In this document: in pieces, positions 43,828 through 51,880 of the stretch | Layout of the letters: every line of letters begins with the position of its first letter | Position numbering within the stretch: position 1 is the first letter of the stretch | Source: Engelhardtia mirabilis | Lineage (GTDB): Bacteria > Planctomycetota > UBA1135 > GCA-002686595 | Direction of reading: 5' to 3' | NCBI GenBank assembly: GCA_007751255.1 | Contig: CP036296.1 | Span: 6,262,001-6,326,000 of the forward strand | Length of the DNA: 64,000 bases | Notes under the pieces: generated by a model | Databases searched by the model: none | The model's input: the letters and a program-made list of their open reading frames with translations, nothing else | Told to the model about the DNA's origin: nothing | Position numbers and translations under genes: made by a program

Positions 43828-44850
43828 CTACGGCGCGAACACGACCTCGTCGAAGCGCGCCACCACCTCGGGCGGCGAGCTGAACGAATAGGCCATCGGA
43901 CCGACCTGCACTGTCGCAGGGAGTCCGTTGAAGACACTCGTGTGCAGCAGCTCCCAGGTGGAGCTGCCCAGGTCGCGGTGCCAGGCGGTGACCGTGTCGC
44001 CGGTCCGCACCAGGCGCAGCTCGCGGTGGGTGTCCGCGGCGGCCGACACGACCCACTGGCTGGAGGAGGCGTGGGTTTCCTTCCACTCGACGCCGGCGGG
44101 CTGGCCCGCGCCCCCGCTGCCAGTGGCCACGTGGCACCACTCGTGGGTGCCCGCTGCGAGCGCCGTGGGGTCGCGCAGGACCAGGCCGCCCAGGCGGTAG
44201 CCAGTCGCGGGCGCGGCGCCCGTGTCCCCGGGCGTGTGGACGTTCACCGTGCAGCGCACCTGGAAGTCGCCGGTCACCTCGCGCAGCACCGCCAGCCCCT
44301 CGCCGTCCTCGAACCACATGTCGGGCAGGCCCGCGGCCGAGGGCGTCAGGACGAGTTCACCGCCGGTGATCTCCACCGCACCGAGGTCGGGGTGCAGGGT
44401 CGACCAGCAGGCGTCGAGCTGGTCGACCGGCGGCTCCCAGGTCTCGCCCAGGCCAGCGATCGAGGCCACGCTGCCGCCCACGGCTCCGGTCGCTCCGAAG
44501 TCGACGAAGCCGCCCGTGAGGTCGATGGTCACGCCCTGGCCCACCGCGACGAACGGCAGGGGCGCGCCCGACGGGATCGGCGTGACGATCGTCGTACGGC
44601 CCGTTCCGTCGAGCACCGCGGGGCCGAGCAGGATGAAGGGCTGCACCAGGACCAGACACGCGTCCGCGTCGATGCAAAGGCCCATCGCAGCCGCGCCGGT
44701 GAAGCTGATGCCCAGGATGGCCGTGGCGCCGGGGGGGCCGTCGTAGATCTCCCAGCGGGTCGAGGCCCCGACGTAGAGGTCCTTGACCGCGAGATCGGGG
44801 CCGGTCTGGAGCGGGGACAGGGCACAGAGCAGGGCGGCGGTGGTCAGCAT
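43828..44850 (-). CDS. Secreted protein with concanavalin A-like (DUF1349-like) domain
   Basis: 340 residues, signal-like N-terminus (LTTAALLCALSPLQ). Residues about 15-135 are a beta module (LYVGASTRWEIYDGPPGATA, LGISFTGAAAMGL) similar in style to other planctomycete export modules. Residues about 145-340 resemble a DUF1349/beta-xylosidase C-terminal jelly roll: WSTLHP, GDFQVRCTVNV, LGGLVLRDP, HRELRLVRTGDTVTAWH and the closing VQVGPMAYSFSS with VARFDEVVF. This fold usually binds carbohydrate or follows lyase modules. Divergent from the lipoprotein gene at 44980. Confidence 0.75.
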   Translation of the reverse strand: MLTTAALLCALSPLQTGPDLAVKDLYVGASTRWEIYDGPPGATAILGISFTGAAAMGLCIDADACLVLVQPFILLGPAVLDGTGRTTIVTPIPSGAPLPFVAVGQGVTIDLTGGFVDFGATGAVGGSVASIAGLGETWEPPVDQLDACWSTLHPDLGAVEITGGELVLTPSAAGLPDMWFEDGEGLAVLREVTGDFQVRCTVNVHTPGDTGAAPATGYRLGGLVLRDPTALAAGTHEWCHVATGSGGAGQPAGVEWKETHASSSQWVVSAAADTHRELRLVRTGDTVTAWHRDLGSSTWELLHTSVFNGLPATVQVGPMAYSFSSPPEVVARFDEVVFAP

Positions 44851-44979
44851 GGTGGTCGACTCTCCTGGGTGGATCCTAGCCCGCGGCGCCTGATAGCGCG
44901 TCGCCGCAGCCCCCGCCGCCGCGACCCGGGCTACGCGCGCGCCTAGTGGGTCTCGACGATGCTGTACCCTGCCGCCCCC

Positions 44980-45780
44980 ATGAGCCCGATCGCCCGCATT
45001 CCACGCCCCAGACGGGCCCTGCTCGTCGCCGGCCTGACGCCGCTCCTCGTCCTATTCGCCTGCAGCGATCCGGAGCCGGATGCACCGAGCGGGCCCGCCG
45101 CCGGTACGGCCCCCACGGTCAACATCACGCCCGCCGACCTCGAGCCGCAGGACGCGATCCAGCGCATGCGCTTCGAGAACACCCTGGGCCAGGCCTACGG
45201 TGCGTCGCCGCCGACCGACGACCTCTTGGCCCTGGCCGCGGACCTGGGCCGCAGCGCGCGCGTGATCGACGGCAGTGTGGCCCTCACGCCCGACCGTCGG
45301 GCGACCACGGCCCAGGTGCTCTTGCCCGAGGTCGGGCTGCAGGCCAGCCTCACCGCCGACCCCCGCTCGCTCGAGATCTACCTCGTGCAGGCTGCGAACT
45401 CGAGCGACGCGACCTTCGCCCACCGCAGCCTGCGTATCGGCGTGACCGTCGACGGCAACGGTCAGGTCGAGTCCGGGCACGTCACCGTGCTGCACCACTT
45501 CGATCTCTCCAACCCGGCGGTGCTCGAGAAGTTCGGCGACCTGACCTACGCCGTGGGTTGGGCCATCACCGGCTCGACCTCGCGCGGCCTGCGCGCCGAC
45601 CCGACCCTGGCGCGGCGGGAAGTGGGTCCGGACGGGGAGCCGACCCTGATGGTCGGACCCGAGGCCAGCGGCGCCTTCACCGCACCGGGCCGGCCGACGG
45701 CGACCGTGCGCCCCGGCGACAAGAACCTGACCGCCTGGTCGAGCTGGGCGGCGCTGCACGCGCGCCTGGCCGGGCGCTAG
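44980..45780 (+). CDS. Putative lipoprotein of unknown function
   Basis: 266 residues from ATG 44980; an in-frame ATG 21 bases earlier is possible. The N-terminus is a type II signal: Arg-rich n-region, LLVAGLTPLLVLFAC with the lipobox cysteine (about residue 28). The mature protein has a disordered Pro/Asp/Gly linker and then a compact domain with helices (DLEPQDAIQRMRFENTLGQA) and strands (YLVQAANSSDATFAHRSLRI, VESGHVTVLHHFDLS). I do not recognise the family. Located between two exported-protein genes and probably with its own promoter in the 129-base divergent gap. Confidence 0.7.
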   Translation: MSPIARIPRPRRALLVAGLTPLLVLFACSDPEPDAPSGPAAGTAPTVNITPADLEPQDAIQRMRFENTLGQAYGASPPTDDLLALAADLGRSARVIDGSVALTPDRRATTAQVLLPEVGLQASLTADPRSLEIYLVQAANSSDATFAHRSLRIGVTVDGNGQVESGHVTVLHHFDLSNPAVLEKFGDLTYAVGWAITGSTSRGLRADPTLARREVGPDGEPTLMVGPEASGAFTAPGRPTATVRPGDKNLTAWSSWAALHARLAGR

Positions 45781-45870
45781 TCGGAGTTCGGGGCGGGGGC
45801 GCCCCCGCGGCCGGGGGAGCGTGGTAACACACTATGACCTCGTATTCGGCCCCCTGCCCCCTGCCCCGCC

Positions 45871-47793
45871 ATGCTCCGATTCCAGCTCGCCGCCAGCACT
45901 CTGCTGCTGGGCCTCGCGGCCGCCCCGGCCTTCTCGCAGCAGTCCTTCGCCGACGCGACGTCCTCTGCCGGCCTGGTCTACAAGCACAAGGTCCTGGCGC
46001 CCTGGCCAATGCAACAGATGGCCGGCGGGGCCAGCGCCGGCGACTTCGACCGCGACGGCTGGGTCGACCTGTACCTGCCCAGCGACGGCATCGCGACCGA
46101 GCAGCTCTTCATCAACCAGCAGGACGGGACCTTCGTGGACCAGGCCGCGAGCTTCGGCCTGACCGGCAAGTTCCGCGGGGTCGGCTGCAACGCCGCCGAC
46201 TTCGACGGCGACGGCTGGATCGACATCTACGTCACCTCCATGGGGAGCGACCCCGCGGAGTCGACCAACGGCGTGCATCGCCTGTACCACAACAACGGCG
46301 GCACGGGCTTCACCGACGTCGCCGTGGCAGCGGGGGTCGCGTCGACCAACGCGATTCCCGACGGGTACGGGCCCAGTTGGGGCGACTACGACCTGGACGG
46401 TGACCTCGACCTGTGGGTCGGCGGTTGGCACCACCTGGCCACCAACCCGCTCGTGAACCTGGGCACGCGCCTGTTCCGCAACGAGGGCGACGGCACCTTC
46501 ACCGACGTGACCGTGTCGTCGGGTGTGTTCGACTTCGCCGTGCGCAGCTTCGCGGCGATCTTCGTGGACCAGGACGGCGACCGCTATCCGGAGCTGCACG
46601 TGGCGGCAGATTTCGGTACTGGTCAGTACTTCAAGAACAACCGTGACGGCACCTTCACCAAGCTCAACTGGTTCCTGCCGAACGGCGACAAGGTCCACAA
46701 CGGGATGGGCACCGCCATCGGCGACTTCGACCGCGACGGCGACGCCGACTGGTTCGTGACGGCGATCTTCCCCTCGTGGAAGAACGCAGGGCCGCCCGGC
46801 AACCGGCTGTACATGAACGACGGCCAGCACCACTTCACGCCCCTGCCACCCAGCGGCGGGGTCGACGACGGGGGCTGGGGTTGGGCGGCGGCGGCGCAGG
46901 ACTTCAACCACGACGGCTGGACCGACCTGGTCCACACCAACGGTTGGCCCCAGCCGGACCCGGTCACCGGGGGTGTGTTCACCGACGACCCGACGGTGCT
47001 GTTCATCAACAACGGTGACAACACGTTCAGCGAGACGGCCATGGCCTGGGGACTCGACCACACCGGCCAGGGGCGCGGGCTTTTGACCTTCGATCCCGAC
47101 CGCGACGGCGACATGGACGTGCTGATCTGCACCAACAAGGGCGACCTGCAGTACTTCCGCAACGACCTCTCCGGCGCGGGGACCCATTGGCTGAAGGTGT
47201 GGCTGGACACCACGGGTCACCCTGGCGTCGCCCCCGACGGCATTGGCGCGCGTTTGGTGGCGGACTCGGGCGCTGGGGTGGTCCAGACGACTTGGATCAC
47301 CGGCTGCTCGAATTTCCAGGCCAACAGCGAGCTGGTGGCCCACTTCGGATTCGGGGACCTGGCGAGCCTGCCCCGGCTCGAGGTGCATTGGCCCGACGGG
47401 TTCAAGACGGTGCTGAACGACGTGGCCCTCGACCAAGAGCTGACGGTTGCGGCAGTGCCGCCCTACTCGCACACGCCGCTGGTCGGCGGCCAGGTCAGCG
47501 ACCTGGTCGTGGCTGGCCTCGAGCCCGGCGAGGTCGCCGTGTTCCTGGTCAGCGTGGACACGAGCCTCGCGGGCGGGACCTGCTATCCTTTCCTGGGCGA
47601 CCTCTGCGTCGACCTGGTGAGTCCCTTCCAGCTGGGCTACGCGTTCGCCGACGCCAGCGGCACGGCGAGCTTCGCGGTGCCGATCCCCGCCGGGCTCCCG
47701 CCGGTCCCGATCGCGTCCCAGGCCGTGGTGCCCCGCGGACCCGGGTTCGAGCACTCACTCAAGACCAACGCCATCGTGGCGACGGTTCAGTGA
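45871..47793 (+). CDS. Secreted VCBS/FG-GAP protein with UnbV/ASPIC domain
   Basis: 640 residues with a signal peptide (AASTLLLGLAAAPAFSQ). Calcium-loop repeats dominate residues 45-420: SAGDFDRDGWVDLYLPSDG, AADFDGDGWIDIYVTSMG, GDYDLDGDLDLWVGGWH, GDFDRDGDADWFVTA, FDPDRDGDMDVLICTN, each an integrin-alpha-like DxDxDGxxD site. Residues about 425-525 match UnbV/ASPIC: HWLKVWLDTTGHPGVAPDGI, GARLVADSG, ELVAHFGFGDL, VHWPDGFKT. The last about 110 residues are another C-terminal module. Extracellular calcium-stabilised propeller; partner unknown. Confidence 0.92.
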   Translation: MLRFQLAASTLLLGLAAAPAFSQQSFADATSSAGLVYKHKVLAPWPMQQMAGGASAGDFDRDGWVDLYLPSDGIATEQLFINQQDGTFVDQAASFGLTGKFRGVGCNAADFDGDGWIDIYVTSMGSDPAESTNGVHRLYHNNGGTGFTDVAVAAGVASTNAIPDGYGPSWGDYDLDGDLDLWVGGWHHLATNPLVNLGTRLFRNEGDGTFTDVTVSSGVFDFAVRSFAAIFVDQDGDRYPELHVAADFGTGQYFKNNRDGTFTKLNWFLPNGDKVHNGMGTAIGDFDRDGDADWFVTAIFPSWKNAGPPGNRLYMNDGQHHFTPLPPSGGVDDGGWGWAAAAQDFNHDGWTDLVHTNGWPQPDPVTGGVFTDDPTVLFINNGDNTFSETAMAWGLDHTGQGRGLLTFDPDRDGDMDVLICTNKGDLQYFRNDLSGAGTHWLKVWLDTTGHPGVAPDGIGARLVADSGAGVVQTTWITGCSNFQANSELVAHFGFGDLASLPRLEVHWPDGFKTVLNDVALDQELTVAAVPPYSHTPLVGGQVSDLVVAGLEPGEVAVFLVSVDTSLAGGTCYPFLGDLCVDLVSPFQLGYAFADASGTASFAVPIPAGLPPVPIASQAVVPRGPGFEHSLKTNAIVATVQ

Positions 47794-47950
47794 GCGCCTG
47801 GGGCGCGCCCCGCGTCTCGTCGCGGTGCAGCACGGCGTGGGCGCTCTCGAGCTGATTTCGCCCCTTGCCCCTGGACGCCAGCCTCTTCGAGCTCGATCGG
47901 ACCGCGTACACTCGACCTGTCTTCTTCAACCGCCTACTCGGTAGCACTCC

Positions 47951-48598
47951 ATGAGAATTCTGATCGGACTGATCGCACTCGGCACTTGCCTGACCTCCCC
48001 TTTCCTCCTGCTCGGCGCAGCCACGGAAGCCGCGCACGTCGACCAGCGACAGGCCGCGACCGAGAGGGCTCAGGACCCTGCCCCGCTGCAATCCACGCCG
48101 TCGTCGCCGGCCCTGGCGGATTCCCCGCTATCGGGGGTCGCGCTCTTCGGCTCCGACCAAGCGGAGCTCGTCTCCATGGACCCCGAGGTCTGGTTCGCAG
48201 CCATGGCCGACCAGGACCCCGAGGTCTACTACTTCGACCCGGCTGAGTCGGACGACGGCGACATGGGCCCGCCGACCACGGTCAAGTGTGGGGACGGCAT
48301 GCTGAGCTACGAGGATTGGCTGTCCTACCCGCCCGTCTGCGGGGCGACCCCCCAAGCAGCCATCAACAAGGCGAAGGCCAGTACGCTTCAGTTGATGATG
48401 AACAAGTTCAAGTGCGAAGACTGCCTCGGGGGCTACTGCTCCATCGGCATCAGCACGCTCCCCGGGAGCTGGGTCATCCACCCGGTCACCCCGGGCGGCG
48501 GGGGCCCGTGGAGCCTGTGCGGCGCGAACGAGTTCACGACCTGGGCCTCCTACAGCGGACCCTACATCGTCTTCTGCTCGGACTGCCCGGTCGACTAG
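47951..48598 (+). CDS. Secreted cysteine-rich protein of unknown function
   Basis: 215 residues. The N-terminus is a signal peptide or anchor (LIGLIALGTCLTSPFLLLGA). Residues about 25-100 are acidic and low in structure (AAMADQDPEVYYFDPAESDD). The last about 115 residues contain eight cysteines, including FKCEDCLGGYCS and VFCSDCPVD, which probably form disulphides outside the cytoplasm. No family recognised. It sits upstream of the frameshifted PQQ-like paralogue with a 134-base gap. Confidence 0.7.
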   Translation: MRILIGLIALGTCLTSPFLLLGAATEAAHVDQRQAATERAQDPAPLQSTPSSPALADSPLSGVALFGSDQAELVSMDPEVWFAAMADQDPEVYYFDPAESDDGDMGPPTTVKCGDGMLSYEDWLSYPPVCGATPQAAINKAKASTLQLMMNKFKCEDCLGGYCSIGISTLPGSWVIHPVTPGGGGPWSLCGANEFTTWASYSGPYIVFCSDCPVD

Positions 48599-48732
48599 AC
48601 CGCCTGCGGGACGGTCTCGACCCCGCCGTCTGGTTCGCGCAGGCGTTCGTCCGGTGGCAGGCGCCGAACCGCCACCGACCACACCCCCTCTTCGATCGAG
48701 CGCCGATCGCCGAACGCGGCTGGCCTGGGTCG

Positions 48733-50176
48733 ATGCTGACCGCGGGACCACTGACGCTCGCCCTGATCGCGCCTCTCGCGGCGGGCACGCCCGCCCCTCA
48801 ACCCAGCGTGAGCGGCGGCGCCCAGCTGGGCAGCACGATCGCGGTGGACGGCGACTTCGACTCCAACGACGTCTGGACCGCCGTGGCGATCCACGGCGCG
48901 ACGACGTTCGCCGCCGGGACCTCGTCCGCGCCCTACGGCGCGCGCTGGCTCGTCAGCGCTCGCGACCTCTCGAGCGGCGCGCTCTTGTGGTCGACCGACC
49001 TGTCCCTGTGCCCGGGGCTCGTGGACGCGGCGGTGGCCGATGCGGTCGTCGCCACCGACGGCGGCGCCGGCGTCCACGACCGGGCCCAGGCCCTGGCGCT
49101 CTCGGCGGACGGCGGCACCCTCTTCGCTGTGGGCCTGGGCAACGCGCCCTCGATCTTCGGGAGCTCGGCCACGGGCGCGCCGGCCTGATATTGGCGCTCG
49201 ATTCCGCCTCGGGCGGCCTGTTGTGGGCCGACACCCACGACCCCACCGACCAGGACGAGGAGTTCCTCGCCCTGGCCCTCGCGCCCGACGGCGCGACGCT
49301 GTTCGCCGTCGGGACGCAGGACGTGCTGCCCTCGGCGGTCAAGGACCTCGACCTGGAAGCGGTGGCCTACGACGCCGCGGGCGAGACCGCAGTCCTCGTC
49401 GGCGCCGAGAGCTCGATCGTGGGCGGCGTGGCAGCCGGATTCGACCTGCTCGCGGGGCGGCTCCTGTGGACGCGCTCCTTCCCGGACTCCTTCGGGGCCT
49501 ACCTCGACCGGGCCGCGCTCTCCGCCGACGGCAACACGGCCTACCTGGCCGGCGGTGACGACGACGGGCGCGTGGTGTCCCTGGGCGTCGACGCCGCCTC
49601 GGGTGACGAGCTGTGGCGCGGTGTGTTCGAACCCGCGGGCGCCGTCTACCTGGTCGCCGCTGACGACACTCGGACGGCGACCTACGACGACCAGCGGCGC
49701 CGCTTCTGGTGCGGCGCGTCAGAGCCCCTGCACGGGACGGACGTGGACGGGCTGCTGCTGGGTTACGACGACCCGACGCTCCTGGGCGACGAAGTCGAGC
49801 TCTCCCTGGCTGCCGGCGGGACCCAGCCGCTGTCGGCGCGGACGGGGCCGTCTTTGGCGGCGACGTGTACTTGCTGCTCGGCTCGCTCGGCGGGGCGTCG
49901 CCGGGGGTCGCTTTGGAGGCGCAGACCCTGCCACTCAACGTCGACAGCTACACCCTGCTGACCTTGAACGAGCCCGGCTCGGTGTTCCTGCCCGGCTCGC
50001 TGGGGACCCTGGATCCCGACGGCGGCGCCGACCTGGGGCTGGTGGTCCCCCCGGCCACGAACCCGGCGCTCGCGGGGCTGACGGCCCACCACGCGTTGGT
50101 CGTGATCGACCTGGGCTCGCCCTTCCTTGCGGTCGTCCACGCATCCAACGCGATCGCCGCGCACCTGATCCCCTGA
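48733..50176 (+). pseudogene. Frameshifted, internally shortened paralogue of the PQQ-like protein
   Basis: Read across three frames this is about 480 residues similar to the protein at 40670: the starts match (SAPYGARWLVSARDLSSGAL vs SSPYGSRWLIRARSIANGAK), as do the ends (LPLNVDSYTLLTLNEPGS vs LPLNVDSYTQLTLSEPGS). Frame 1 ends at a TGA near 49188 after GSSATGAPA; the sequence continues one frame over as GLILALDSASGGLLWAD. A second shift occurs near 49845-49862, where ARTGP passes to FGGDVYLLLGSLGG in the third frame. The middle about 500 residues of the paralogue are missing. It looks like a duplicate in decay, unless two assembly indels are present. A signal peptide is retained (LTLALIAPLAAGTPAP). 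Confidence 0.75.
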
Positions 50177-50236
50177 GTTGGCCCCGGCACCCTGGCGCCG
50201 ACCGGGACGGGGCGCCGTCGCGAGCCGTTGGCGCGC

Positions 50237-51778
50237 TCAGTTTCCCTCGGTGGTCCTCGGCGAGGTTGCGGCGAGGAGCTCGTCGACCACGCCCTCCTCG
50301 ATCAAACGGCGGGCGATGGTCGTGGCCACCACGCGGTGCCCCGCCGCGCTGTAGTGCCAGGGGTCCTCGATCCGCGCCAGGGACTCATCCGCCCCGGCGT
50401 AGTCGGCACCGATCGTCGCGCGCCCGTCGACCATCAACATGCCGCGGCGGGCGATCTCCTCGCGCAGGGTCGTCATCTGCTCCAGGTAGTCGACGGCGGC
50501 GTCGATCACGAGCGGGCGCAGGCCGGCGGCCGTCACCTCGGGGAGCCACTGATCGCGCCAGAAGGAGAGCGGCGAGGGCGGGGTGTGCTGGACCTGGATG
50601 ATGGTCGGCATCACGGCCAGGGCCAGCCGGGCCGACCTCGACTCCAGCTCCCGCGTGATCGTCGCCACGCGGTAGCCGCGGATGCGCCAGATGCCCGCGT
50701 AGCGCGGGGCGAAGGGGTTGGGGACGATGTCCGTCTCCAGGGCATTCCACAGGGCGGGCGGGATCGCCGCCTCGAAGACGTCGTAGAGGGCCAGCACCAG
50801 CGCGCCCCGTCGATCCTCCTCGACGAACTCCCTGGCAACCTGTTCGAAGCACTCGACGAAGATCCCCGGCAGGTCGAGTTGCGCGGCGCCGGGGTAGCGC
50901 TGGGCCACGGTGGCGCTGAGGCTCGCGAGGGCGGCGGCGCCGCGCTCTTGGCCGAGGAGCTCGAGCAGCACCGCCTGGCTGCCGCCCAGGAGCACCGTCC
51001 AGAAGCGTTCCTGAGCGCTGCCCGCGGGTGCCTTCGCGCGCCACGTGGGCAGCGGGATCCAGCGGTTGATCACGTGCTCGTTCAGCATCGCGAAGATCGC
51101 GGTGCGTGACTCGAAGCGGCGCGGCGCCTCGCCCGTAGGCACGTGGATCAGGTCCACGAAGCGGATGTCCTTGGCGACGGTCGCCCACAGCAGGAGGTCG
51201 GGCTCGAAGGGCCGGATCCGGTCCTCGTAGGTGCGCGCCATCTGCTCGAGGGTGTAGGCCTCGACCGCGAAGTTCAGCACGAACACGTCGCGCTCCTCGC
51301 CGCGCGCGTCGAGCTCGTCGTTCAGGAGCTGCTCCAGCACCCGCGGCCAGGTTTGCTGCTCGGTGACGCCGCTGCCGAAGGTGAGCGAGTTGCCGAGCAC
51401 GGCGACCTTGAGCGGTGCATGCCTGCCCTCTTCCCGCTCGGCCTCCGCCTCGAGGAAGGCCCAATCGCGCTCGTCGCGGAAGCCCTGGGCGTTGATCCGC
51501 TCGCGCGCCACGGCGTCCAAACCCCACTTCGACTGGTTGGGCACGAGCACCCAGCCGTAACGTTCCGTGCGCTCCTTGATGGTGCGCTTGCCGAAGTCGC
51601 CGACGTGGTAGAGGCCGAGTTCGAGGGACAGGAGCGCCACGACGACGACGACGGTCCGCGCTCCGATCCAGAAGCGCCGTCCCGCGTCGTCTTGGCTCGC
51701 GTGGGGCTCAATCAATCGATCGTCTCCGTGGGACGTACGGTGACGTGGGTCGTACGGTGGCGGGATCATTTGTCCCAC
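50237..51778 (-). CDS. Membrane-anchored SGNH/GDSL hydrolase-like protein
   Basis: Up to 513 residues. After a cytoplasmic N-tail comes one transmembrane helix (ARTVVVVVALLSLELGL, about 40-56). The SGNH blocks are present: block I VLGNSLTFGSGV with Ser131, the GxND-like region is replaced by LLLWATVAKD, and block V near the end reads EDPWHYSAAGH with the Asp/His pair. The fold would place an esterase or O-acyl transfer activity outside the membrane. The start is uncertain: the GTG at 51778 and ATG at 51769 both lie within a 65-bp palindrome; a TTG at 51715 just beyond it would still keep the membrane helix. Confidence 0.8.
   Translation of the reverse strand: MGQMIPPPYDPRHRTSHGDDRLIEPHASQDDAGRRFWIGARTVVVVVALLSLELGLYHVGDFGKRTIKERTERYGWVLVPNQSKWGLDAVARERINAQGFRDERDWAFLEAEAEREEGRHAPLKVAVLGNSLTFGSGVTEQQTWPRVLEQLLNDELDARGEERDVFVLNFAVEAYTLEQMARTYEDRIRPFEPDLLLWATVAKDIRFVDLIHVPTGEAPRRFESRTAIFAMLNEHVINRWIPLPTWRAKAPAGSAQERFWTVLLGGSQAVLLELLGQERGAAALASLSATVAQRYPGAAQLDLPGIFVECFEQVAREFVEEDRRGALVLALYDVFEAAIPPALWNALETDIVPNPFAPRYAGIWRIRGYRVATITRELESRSARLALAVMPTIIQVQHTPPSPLSFWRDQWLPEVTAAGLRPLVIDAAVDYLEQMTTLREEIARRGMLMVDGRATIGADYAGADESLARIEDPWHYSAAGHRVVATTIARRLIEEGVVDELLAATSPRTTEGN
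51727..51760. repeat. 17-bp tandem repeat at the edge of the palindrome
   Basis: Two consecutive 17-base units, 51727-51743 and 51744-51760, both starting cgtggg and containing cgtacggtg, differ at two positions. The second lies wholly in the left palindrome arm. It encodes the N-terminal residues before the membrane segment of the SGNH protein if the upstream start is used. Confidence 0.7.
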
Positions 51779-51869
51779 GTCGCCCGGCGGCCGGAGGCGC
51801 CTCCGGCGCCTCCGGCCGCCGGGCGACGTGGGACAAATGATCCCGCCACCGTACGACCCACGTCACCGT
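51737..51869. repeat. Perfect 65-bp inverted repeat with 3-nt loop
   Basis: Positions 51737-51801 and 51805-51869 are exact reverse complements over all 65 bases, separated only by tcc (51802-51804). I checked every base of both arms. The left arm includes the upstream start codons of the SGNH gene, and the right arm occupies most of the gap to the next gene, ending 11 bases before its stop codon. As RNA it would be a very long hairpin covering the translation start; as DNA it would extrude a cruciform. No T-tract follows on either strand. Confidence 0.95.
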
Positions 51870-51880
51870 CTCGGGCGTCC

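Noticed and set aside
51737-51869. Reading the palindrome as an ordinary intrinsic terminator
   Set aside because: 65-bp perfect stem, 3-nt loop, no T-tract, and it overlaps a start codon region rather than only a 3' end.
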